DNA of 64,000 nt from Actinernus sp. WN-2022 (Eukaryota > Cnidaria > Anthozoa > Actiniaria > Actinernidae). The translations under genes were made by a program, and so were the position numbers. The stretch lies in NCBI GenBank assembly GCA_030867875.1, contig JAOWCC010000577.1:157286344-157350343 (forward strand). The letters are read 5' to 3'. Positions 55,408 to 64,000 of this stretch are shown one piece after another. The notes beneath the pieces were generated by a model. That model was not told the origin of the DNA and did not search any database. It saw nothing but the letters and a program-made list of their open reading frames with translations. The number at the start of each line of letters is the position of its first letter. Position 1 is the first letter of the stretch.

Positions 55408-55501
55408 TTAGCATGGGCATACGAACTATGAAGACCAAGTAGAAATACATAACAAACTCAGATTTGGGATCTCAGATTTGTAGTACAAGTGCTACGATCG
55501 A

Positions 55502-55732
55502 TCACTTTCGCTTCATCTCGAGGGAAAGTAGATACGCGGCGAAGCTGGAGTCACTCGCAAACGTCCCAGAAGCTTTAACAGACCTCCATGTTTCAAATAC
55601 TGGCTTGCGGAGATAAATACTGGGATGTTCAAGACGCCAAATCTTTCTGTTCTTGTACCGACCGATTGACCTTTGTCGAAACCAAAGATGGCCGACCTCT
55701 CTTCTTGAAACCAGAGGATGGTGGAGCGCCAA
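55502..55732 (-). pseudogene. Upstream coding piece of TIR-element gene
   Basis: The frame ends with PSIYLRKPVFETWRSVKASG and TFASDSSFAAYLLSLE. The W-x-x-x-K...SD-x-x-FA-x-x-LL-x-LE pattern recurs, as I remember it, in N-terminal parts of coral transposon-like proteins. A second overlapping frame (55513-55773) is probably its shadow. Function unknown. Confidence 0.35.
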
Positions 55733-55977
55733 TGATCTATTATTCTTAAATATTCTGACTTCAATTTAAACACTGATATTCAAACTAACTATCTATTTGA
55801 AAAAACAATGTATAACGCTAAGGAAAACTTCGATGGAAATGGATTTAAATCACACACTTTCAGCTTGTTTTAACGCGAGATCGAATTTCAGAACACGGTG
55901 GACTTTTATTCTGAAATGATTTTAGACACCAGGTCACTCTCGGCCAAAATTACCTTGACATAGCCCCTTTATTAAGC

Positions 55978-57470
55978 TCTCTACTACTACAACCGGAGCC
56001 ACTTAGCCAACGAGAACTAAACACATTGCCGCAAAACGAAAATAAAGGATTTCAACTTACAAATCCTAGCATCCACGCGATTTTCTTCACTAAAGACCGA
56101 CTTCAGAACTAGTCCACCGAATTTGCCTTTTACCGTATCGAAGCTCGAGCAAGTTGAAATGCTATTGTATTGTCAGTCGACACTGGTTGGCTCAAATAAC
56201 CGCAAGTTGGAATGCTTTGTTTTCGTTCTGCAATGTGATTGGTTCTCGTTGTCTAAGTCGCACCGGTTACAGTAGTTACAGTAATATCAATGTGTCGATC
56301 ATGGCCAATCGTTGGAGTTTTTTCCAGCCACTTTTTGTCTTATGACACTTCTCTATGAACACGTTACTGTTTCCTGCGCGTCCTTCTCTGTGCGCAGGTG
56401 CCGGACCAGAAAGAGAGGAAATCCTTGTATACTTGCAGGGTAGCACGTTTTGCGATATAAGTGTGTGCTGATAGCATACCAGTTCGTGCAGCAAGCATTT
56501 ACATGTGATAACAGTAATAGCCTTAGCTTACTGTTTTCATCTACCATTATCAGCATCTTTTAAGTGAAGTCGGCACGGCGAGTTTTGTGTAATTTCCAAA
56601 GTAACGCTATATTTGGTTATCTATTGTTAGTATATTTGTCGCTTCCTGTCGATTAGCTGAGATAAATGGCCTCGTTTTTATGCCTTTATGAATGAGGTCA
56701 ATACCGCACCACAATAGATCAGGAGTACCAAACCACAGATTAGCTCTTTTGGTAGAAAAGTCAATTTAAGAACTTCCAAACAAATGGCATATCTGTGATA
56801 TAGCAGTACGGTATGTAAGTCATAGTTTTGTCACCAATTGCTTGTTTTGTCGCTGGTGGAATCATTGCAGATCAGTTCAAAACATATTAAAAAACATTTT
56901 TTAGTGAACTGAAAATTGACGTAATTCCTTAGCATTTTAAGCTATGATAATCAAACTTTGCAGGATTGCTTTTGGTATTTTCGTACCTGAATATGTTGAC
57001 CTTTATGTGCGGATCTATTGCTGACGGACAGAGCTTGTCTGGACTTAGGGTCCTTTTTCTGCCCTGGAAAGTTACTAAATAAAAAACAAAAAGAGAAACT
57101 TTCTTTATTTTCAGAAAAAAGTATACATAGGAACACAAGAATGCCGTACGAAGAAATCTTAGATAGTCCTAGTGGCTGACGCTAGTTTTGCGATGTTTTA
57201 GCCACTGGCTAGCCTCGCTCTGAAGCCGTTGTTACCAGAAACTTCTTCATTACGAGGGCTAAACAGCTGTTCATGGCTGTTATTCTAGTTCGAGCGCTTT
57301 CGTGTTAACCGTCGTGTTAACGAGTCCTAACAAGGACGAAACAATTATCCATGGCAGCCAACGATAGACGATAGTTCGCGTACTTTGTTTTCTGTTTGCA
57401 GTTTTTACTTATGTTGTTACCAGGCTTTCTTCGGCGTGGGCACGAGATACGAATGAAATACGTTCTTCTT
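55978..57470. other. Spacer with one exon-like piece
   Basis: No full gene. On the minus strand at about 56990-57068 a frame (GRKRTLSPDKLCPSAIDPHI) lies between an acceptor (AACTTTCCAG) and a donor (CAG|GTACG). It may be an orphan exon. Confidence 0.35.
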
Positions 57471-57529
57471 GGTTAGAGGTGGACCATTAGATATTAGGGG
57501 AGGGAGGTACTGGCAATCTCCCCACCTCA

Positions 57530-57553
57530 CCCCCCCCCCCCCCCCCCCCCCCC
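57530..57553. repeat. 24-base C run
   Basis: Homopolymer after the motif GGTGGACCATTAGATA; the similar motif GGCGGACCATTAGA precedes the G run at 53028, so both may sit at ends of one repeat family. Confidence 0.7.
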
Positions 57554-57819
57554 GCCCCCCAAAAAAATCATCGAGCAATGAAAAATGGGCCAAAACCTTC
57601 TTACAAGCACTTCTTTACCGAACTAAATTTGTGCAAGAGAACATACTTAGGCGGATCCAGGAAAATTAAATGTGAAGAGAGAGTTTAGCAGTGTTAATTG
57701 GCAGTCGTGTAAAAGCTGCTGTAATTGGTTGAAAAGCGACGTACGGGAACCCAGACAAGTGCTGTCTTGATTGACAGACGTCTGAATACAAACACTTCTT
57801 CTTCTTCCTATAACTTAAG

Positions 57820-58122
57820 AAACTCAAGCTATAGTGTATCTGTAAGACCGCACACTGAAGCTGGAAAACGCAGCTTTCATTATAGGGGCTGTTCTCTGGA
57901 ATAGTTTATCTAATGATACAAGAAGACAGACAAGCGTGGCATCATTTAAATATACGCTATAATTTAGGTTAACCAATAAATTTTGAATAAGAATTATACA
58001 ATTTATTATTTCTGTAATTTTATTATTAATTCATGTATGCACGGCTCTCGGGAAGAGCATTATATGTATGATGAGACACCGTGTTGAAATAAAGATTATG
58101 TATGTATGTATGTATGTATATT
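57820..58122 (+). pseudogene. LINE RT C-terminal end with (ATGT)n tail
   Basis: The frame NLRNSSYSVSVRPHTEAGKR, then SFHYRG, a one-base frameshift, AVLWNSLSNDTRRQTSVASF and KYTL before a stop is the typical C terminus of a CR1/L2-like LINE. The 3' UTR has AATAAAG and ends in (ATGT)n at about 58096-58120. Confidence 0.75.
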
Positions 58123-61100
58123 TGTCGCGAATCACCGTGGAAAGCATTAACAGTTTTGGGACTCACAGTGAAACCGAATGAAATGGATAAGGAGCTTTAT
58201 TTAAGACTTTGAAGTTTTGGCGGGCATCTTGGATGATCAAGATTATCATCCAAGATGGCCGCCCCATACATTACGTTCGACCATAACTCTGAAACGAAAT
58301 CAGTGACTCTTCTGCGTCAACAAAATGATGTAGTTTTATTCCCTCTTCAAACTCAATTTTTAAAATATTCCATTTGAGAATCAAGATTTTATTGCACACG
58401 ATCAATACGGGAACGCTTTAAGAGGCCAATTGTGCTGTAGAAATAACGGCCGTTATAAGTTGTACATATAGCTATTAATCTGAACCGTAATTCTTATGAT
58501 ATGAATGACGGTCAATGCAAGCGAAAGCTGAAGAATCACTAACATCGTGTGGACGAGAGCGCTGATATTAGTAATACTTAGCACTTTGGGAATGAAACAA
58601 GAAAACCTCCCAAAATAATCACCTTTGAAACTCTACAGAAACATGAACACGAGGCTAGCTAGTCCTGACTCACCTGAACCAGTAACTTCGCAATACGTGG
58701 TACTATGCCCCTTAACTATACAACCATACACAATTTTGTATGCTCTCTGAAGTAACAGCAGTCTATCGTATCCCGTCTATGTTATAAACGTTATATCCAA
58801 ACCTGAATCAGACTAATTTCGTTTATGATATTCCTAATCCAAGCTTCAAGATAAATCGAACAAAGTAGATGATATTTTAAAATAGGAAAGTCAGTTACAT
58901 GTTCAAGTAATTGTATGGAAACAAATGTGCGTGATTTCAATTTCAGTTTTGTAAGTTCAATTTTGCAAATAAGAAATATATCTAATACTTATCCCTTTGA
59001 AATCTCGTGCACTCGATTGAATTATTTTACTTTAAAAAAAGAAAATGACAATTTTGTAACATAATTTGTACCCTTACTCTGGTCTTGCTCTTTGATACCC
59101 CCGTTCAACTTGAAGCTTTTAACGATTGAACTTCGCCGTACCAAAAGTATACACGTATATATATTCATTTATTTCTGAATATGCAGAATATTTTATTCTT
59201 TGCTTCAAATTGTTTTCAGCTCCCTGGAAACCATTATTGGTGGTTAATTGATTTGGCAATATGCACCGCCTATGTCTAGTAAGATATCTAATTGGTTGTA
59301 CAAGACTATTTTCTTTAGAATTTGTTATTATTATTGTTATTATTAGTGGCTGTATAGAAAGATAAAACTGTTTTATTTGAGATTGTTAGCGTTGTCATGT
59401 CTATTTTTTTTTTTACAAAATTTGGTGTAATTTGAAAACATGAGTGGTAAAACTTAAGAGTTGTTTCAAGTCATTATTATAGTGTTAATGAAATCATATG
59501 TACTGTGGACAATTTGAAAGGCCTAGACCAGTTATTACTAATTATTTACTTTTATTATTACTAGAAGAAGTCTACAGTGCACCTCTCCGATTTCCTTTAA
59601 ATTTGGCACACAGTTATATCTTAACTAGCTAATGTCCCATGTGAAATAGTTTGGCTGAAATGTAAAAGGCCTTTGAGATATGACAATCAAACTGTTTGAC
59701 CCCCTGAAATGCTCAAAATCAGAGCAAAATATACCTTATGTTGTAACATGTCGCAATCGCAAATGATTTTAAGTAGAAAGATAATATTTTTACTGGCTTT
59801 AGTACTAAGTCCCGTCAGCATATTAAAACCAAAATCAACAAATTTTATTTATATTTTGTCGCTTCTGTCGAATTTTTATTTAACGCTACTTTAATAGGTA
59901 TTTTTAAAACCCGATAAATGCTGTCTGGCAATGGCCGTTTGCAGAGTTGCGGCCTTCTTTTCTTTGAATTTAGAAACATTTCTAGATTGACTTACAATAG
60001 ATCTTTGCATCTGGTAAAAAAAATCTCTGTAAAGTTAATGCTGGGTTAGAGAGTACGCACTCTCAAAATCCGCAATGTTCAGTTATTAAACAAACGACGA
60101 TATGGTGACACGGCGATTTGTTTCCCGATTAAAATCGAAAATACGGTGAACTTCACAGATTTTCTGCCAATAATTGCTTTAAGAATTCGAATGCACATTC
60201 ATTTTCAATATTATTTTAGTTTTGAAGGGTGACCAAGTCCATGACCCGATATGCAGATGTCTAAAGTGACTGAATTATTGTCGAGTTTGACGGAGTCAAA
60301 GCTGAAAAATAGGTACTCATAGCTTATGGCAGTATCTTCGTTTAAAATTGTTTGATTGGATCAAAGACAATGAATTTTCTTTGAATATGATATATAGAGG
60401 ATTTCAAACTACGCTACGCTTTAAATACAGCTTCTAATCCGAGTCACTCTGAATTTTGCGAGCCTCTGTAGCGGGGTGAATGAGTGACAAGTAGAAATGC
60501 ACGTACAGTCGTATTTAGGTTCTTTAGCCGATTCTCTATTCAAGTTTTTAGTTTTTATTCTGTAAAGAAACGATGTTTTCTTTTCATAATAAAAAAAACC
60601 TAATGGTTTCGTTTTCTTGGAAGCCCTTTATTATATGCTCATCGGATAGTTGTCCAAGTTAGAACCGTTTAGATTCAGCAACGGGAAGCCATTCTGATGT
60701 CGTTACTACCTTGCCGGTTACGGACTCAATTTGTTTCAATCTTGTGCATAATATTCTGTTCGTTCCGTTGAAATACCAAAATGTGTGTATAATCCATGAA
60801 ATCAAATGTGGTATCACCGAAATAGATGAAATACCTGCAGTGATATAATGATATCTCAAGAATTGCGTGACAAGAACTGCGTGTAACGTCTGCACGTGTA
60901 TTTCCCGCCCTATCCACGAGATGGATTTGGACTTGATCAAGTGCTCATTTTGTGTATATTCAACGAGGGAATGTGGCTTATCTCAGTTCTCGGCGTTACC
61001 AGGGAAAAACAACTATATTACCGTTGAAGGCATGAAAGGCATTGAAGGCTTTCTTCACTTTTTTCCCGCTCTTCTAAATCAATGATTTGTTTTTGCTATA

Positions 61101-61235
61101 CTAAGAATTGTATGAAATGCCTTGGCACTTGGCGGGGATGTTGTTGATGGCGCGTGTCAGGTAAAATTATCATAAAATCTATAAATATTTTCACCTGTAC
61201 TGTACTGTCTAGACAGGGTATTTTATTCATTTTTG
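58123..61235. other. Spacer, nothing firmly recognised
   Basis: Contains a small hairpin (58219-58265, GGCGGGCATCTTGGATGAT and its near-complement). A 93-codon minus-strand frame (60659-60940; HLISWIIHTFWYFNGTNRIL) with a possible exon boundary (CACTGCAG|GTATTT) is unrecognised and could be an orphan exon or a chance frame. Confidence 0.4.
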
Positions 61236-61335
61236 TGCACTAGTCAAAGAAACCCCCCACCCCCCCCCCCCCCCCCCCCCTCCCCCAACCCGGGACAGGG
61301 TGAGAGGGGGGTGGGGGTTTACTTAGACTAGTGCA
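61236..61335. mobile_element. Fold-back with C run
   Basis: GTGCACTAGTCAAAGAAACC is inverted as GGTTTACTTAGACTAGTGCA, around a 21-base C run (61260-61280) and a G-rich stretch (GTGAGAGGGGGGTGGGGG). Confidence 0.65.
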
Positions 61336-62309
61336 TAATGGCTCACTCTCTGATTAAAGCTGCCTGTGATACACTTGTATGCGATTTATTACTGTCGTCC
61401 TCGTATCTCTTTATAGCGGAGCTCGTTGCATAAAAAACAAAGAAAATCAATATGGAAAACGAAAGATAAAAGAACAACCCACACAAGTGGAAAAAAATCA
61501 CGCCGCGCGCCTCGCCCGCTCGCAGACGTAAAGGTCGGTACACACGAAGGGACAAGTCACGTGTCCTGATATCCTGTTCCCCGCGGACACCGGGCATCCT
61601 ACAGCTGAGAAACTACAAACCTAGTACACAAAGAATAACGTATTTCTTTACAGTTTTAAAGTAATAGACCAGTTCGCGGTTAATTCCGACATTTTGAAAG
61701 GGGTGTAAACATGGCGCGAAATACAGTGTTTGTATGGGAATCCGATGACAAATAAAATCCGTAAAATCGAATTTCTGAAATATTCTTCAGATACAAACTT
61801 CAGATACCAAGTAAACGATTAACTGATCGAAATTTGAGGGATGTAGCTGTGCTGGGAAGCATGCAATCGTGGTTTTAGTTTTCCATACATTTGTCTAAGT
61901 CCGCGGGAAAATTTGCGCAAAAAAAAACAATCTTCCAGGAAGGAAAACATTTTTCTGAAGCATTTCAAAGACATTTTTTTGTTTCGATGAGGCAAAATTT
62001 GCTTCCGCAACAATGTTTTCATGTTGGCTATGGAGGAAAACAATGTTTACTAGGCTCCAGTGACACACAGTATATGTGTTTCTTAGCAACACCGGCAAGA
62101 CAATTTGGCACAGTGCGCATTCGTTAGTTTTTTTCTGCAACAACGTTTCCTCGTTTATCCACCCGTGCAGCAAAACATTTGTATGCTTCCTGCTCGTTCA
62201 ATTAGCCACCCAGGCAACATTAAGAGAAACAGAGAAGCGCAGTGTTCGCGCCTACGCCTTTTCGATCCCTCGTGCCTCGATCGGATGATCACGTAAAATG
62301 GCGGTCCCC
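61336..62309. other. Spacer, nothing recognised
   Basis: Short frames on both strands overlap each other with no motif. No element ends firmly seen. Confidence 0.45.
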
Positions 62310-62920
62310 AACCTCGTTCCCAGGGGTCTTTACGCGCCTAATCAAAGATGGCGTCGAAAGTACCCCTGGTACAGGCTGGTGGGATTCGGCCACTGATTGG
62401 CTAGATGTTTCGCGCGCGCTGATTGGAGAATTTCGAATAGCGCGTGCATTTTTGAATTGAAAAATAAACTGGTGATGTCGTCTTTCGCATTGCGCGTTCA
62501 AAATTCGTTGAAAAGAATTACAAATTCATCAGGGCCCGGTTCCTGAAAGCCCGATTAGCGCTAATCCTGGATTAACTCTCAACAAAACATATTAGTTGTC
62601 ATGGTAATTAACTCTGGATTAGCGCTAATCTGGCTTTCAGGAACCGGGCCCAGAACTTAGCATTTTTGCCTTTTTTAATATTCACTTTACAACTGGGTAC
62701 AAGTAGAACAATGTGCGGTTGGAATTCATTGGGATCACATTTCAACCTCTAACCGTTCTTCAGCGATGATGAATCCAAGATGGCGGATGCTCCTCAAAAT
62801 ATGCCCATATACACCCCATTCCAATATGGGCATATTTTTGGGTCACATGACCAGCCTGTACCAGGGGTACTTTCGACGCCATCTTTGATTAGGCGCGTAA
62901 AGAGTCCTGGGAACGAGGTT
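62310..62920. mobile_element. 611-bp TIR element (AACCTCGTTCCCAGG ends)
   Basis: TIRs of about 70 bp start AACCTCGTTCCCAGGGGTCT and include AATCAAAGATGGCGTCGAAA and GTACCCCTGGTACAGGCTGG. The start AACCTCGT resembles the inner inverted repeats at 51.06 and 51.81 kb. A fold-back is nested at 62532-62651. Confidence 0.8.
62532..62651. mobile_element. 120-bp fold-back nested in TIR element
   Basis: Arms GGGCCCGGTTCCTGAAAGCC and GATTAGCGCTAATC, inverted with few mismatches. Confidence 0.85.
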
Positions 62921-62937
62921 GGGCGGTCCCGTCTCAC

Positions 62938-63021
62938 GCAATCTCGTTCTCATAGCCCGCGATCTTTTGGCCAGTAACTTGGCGCTGGTCAAAAGATCGC
63001 CGGCTCTGGGAACGAGATTGC
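62938..63021. mobile_element. 84-bp palindrome
   Basis: Arms GCAATCTCGTTCTCATAGCC and GCGATCTTTTGGCCAG with their complements; loop at TAACTTGG. Confidence 0.8.
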
Positions 63022-63437
63022 ATCTCACGACGCTCGTATTCATCAGCAGCTGTGTATCACAGGACGCCAAGGAACCACTTTGGACGTTAAACAAATATCT
63101 GGCAGTGACCACCCTCAGTGCTTGTTGGTCAGCCGCATTAATGGGAAGATAACTAACATATATAACTACTCATGCTTGTAAACTGCGTGGCTTACCGTGT
63201 GTACCTATAAACAGCAGTCTGAACAAGCGCCCCGCACATACATGTATATGTAAATCCAGCGTAATTCAGGTCTGGATAAAGTCTGTCACGATCCACACAA
63301 TATGTTTCATCGTTCACCCAGATGTTTTCTGAACCCTTTTCTAAGATAGTTTGTAGCAATAGCAACATACGTCAGACATTTTTGAACTTCGCTTTCCGGG
63401 ATGGCACTGCGCTCCAGTACGGCACCGACACAGCTGA
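63022..63437. other. Spacer with SINE-tail-like motif
   Basis: GTAAACTGCGTGGC (about 63178) followed by AGCAGTCTGAA recalls the 3' body of the SINEs at 9.7 and 22.6 kb. The head is missing, so this is a truncated SINE at best. Confidence 0.35.
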
Positions 63438-63440
63438 TTA

Positions 63441-63630
63441 GGCCATCCCAATAAAATGCAAATACGTAGAGAGCTAGGAAAAGAGGTGTAGTTGAAAGTA
63501 TGTTCTTCAATTTTTTTTTAAACTTTTCCCAAAAATTGGGTCGATGTCAAGCTTTGTATTTTTGTTAACTTTTCCAAAAAAAATTGGGTCGGTCTGGCGA
63601 TTGGAAACGGAACATTTTATTGGGATGGCC
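63441..63630. mobile_element. 190-bp Harbinger-like MITE with TTA duplication
   Basis: TIRs GGCCATCCCAATAAAATG are flanked by TTA on both sides (63438-63440 and 63631-63633), matching the 3-bp TWA target duplication of PIF/Harbinger elements. No transposase. A 67-codon frame crosses the left end by chance. Confidence 0.85.
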
Positions 63631-63724
63631 TTATGTGGGTTGTGTGAATATACAGGATATATGCACGGGATGTTAGAAATCATTTATAATTCATTGTTGT
63701 GACCTTGTGTATGAATGTATGCAA

Positions 63725-64000
63725 ACATTTGACCCCATAACAGTTACATATATCAGGTGCATCATGGGTAATTTTAACCTATAATCAGCTTGAAAAAAAT
63801 AAAAGTTTTGCAAACAAAATTATGTAGATGTATTAAGTAGTGCATTATGATTATTTTCAGTTCTGTTTCATGAGATTCATAAATGTTTCAATATAAATTA
63901 CCCACACTGGTATATATGTTGGGCACCACAGACGAAATGATAAAACACCGGATCTCCTAGCGTGTAGGGATTTGATCAGCAATATATATATATATATATA
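63725..64000. mobile_element. Possible start of mariner-like element running off the window
   Basis: GCAAACATTTGACCCC followed by GGTGCATCATGGGTAA resembles the terminal 60 bp of the element at 13660-15444. The right part lies outside the window, which ends in a (TA)n tract. Confidence 0.4.

Larger units (their letters stand above)
54625..55970 (-). mobile_element. 1.35-kb TIR element with spliced coding remnant (Kolobok-like?)
   Basis: Inverted ends of about 20 bp, AAAGGGGCTCTGTCAAGG and its near-complement CCTTGACATAGCCCCTTT, are flanked by TTAA on the left (54622-54625) and by TTAA three bases out on the right. The minus strand carries exon-like pieces with good splice sites. TTAA and an AGGGG start suggest a Kolobok-type element, but no DDE transposase is present. 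Confidence 0.55.

Overview
The window looks like a repeat-dense, mostly non-coding stretch of a cnidarian genome, most likely an anthozoan such as a stony coral. The evidence is AT-rich spacer DNA, spliceosomal introns, (TA)n and (ATT)n microsatellites, tRNA-derived SINEs, and a mix of Penelope-like, DIRS-like, LINE and Crypton-type (DUF3504) elements typical of corals. No database search was possible, so the host is inferred from content only. A 100-N gap at 54136-54235 marks a draft scaffold join. No complete, recognisable host gene is present. Almost everything assignable is mobile DNA, mostly decayed.

Layout. 1-9.7 kb: AT-rich spacer with a repeat element of unknown class (about 2.3-3.7 kb) and a 19-bp minisatellite whose unit contains a consensus 5' splice site (3968-4157). 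9.7-15.7 kb: a SINE, then a nest of fold-back elements inserted into (TA)n tracts, a Penelope-like element (PLE) with inverted termini that each carry a hammerhead-ribozyme-like motif, and a near-perfect 528-bp palindrome. 15.7-23 kb: SINEs, a 1.4-kb long-TIR element and several MITEs, one with a hAT-like target duplication. 23.1-28.5 kb: a decayed DIRS-type tyrosine-recombinase retrotransposon, split by a LINE 3' fragment with a clean 6-bp target duplication. 28.9-30.6 kb: a compact element with about 300-bp TIRs. Each TIR carries tandem repeats and a TATA promoter, so the two promoters converge on an apparently intact spliced gene of unknown function. 30.6-35.6 kb: MITEs, a SINE, a Crypton-like fragment and a second PLE with a hammerhead-like motif. 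39.2-50.0 kb: a large long-TIR element that has swallowed a LINE-like repeat, a decayed Crypton, and two tandem units sharing the same ends. 50.1-53.0 kb: a composite TIR element with nested palindromes and tRNA-like repeats. 54.6-56.0 kb: a TIR element with spliced coding remnants. 56-64 kb: spacer with a LINE tail and MITEs, including one with a Harbinger-type TTA duplication.

The two most unusual structures are these. (1) The tandem units at 44886-49795 share about 200 bp at the 5' end and about 104 bp at the 3' end. They have different interiors and are separated and bounded by the same 3-bp GAA, and the empty target site survives in the opposite arm of the host palindrome. This resembles the split direct repeats of Ngaro/PAT-type tyrosine-recombinase elements. 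(2) The 28.9-30.6 kb TIR element encodes a predicted 162-aa spliced protein that I do not recognise.
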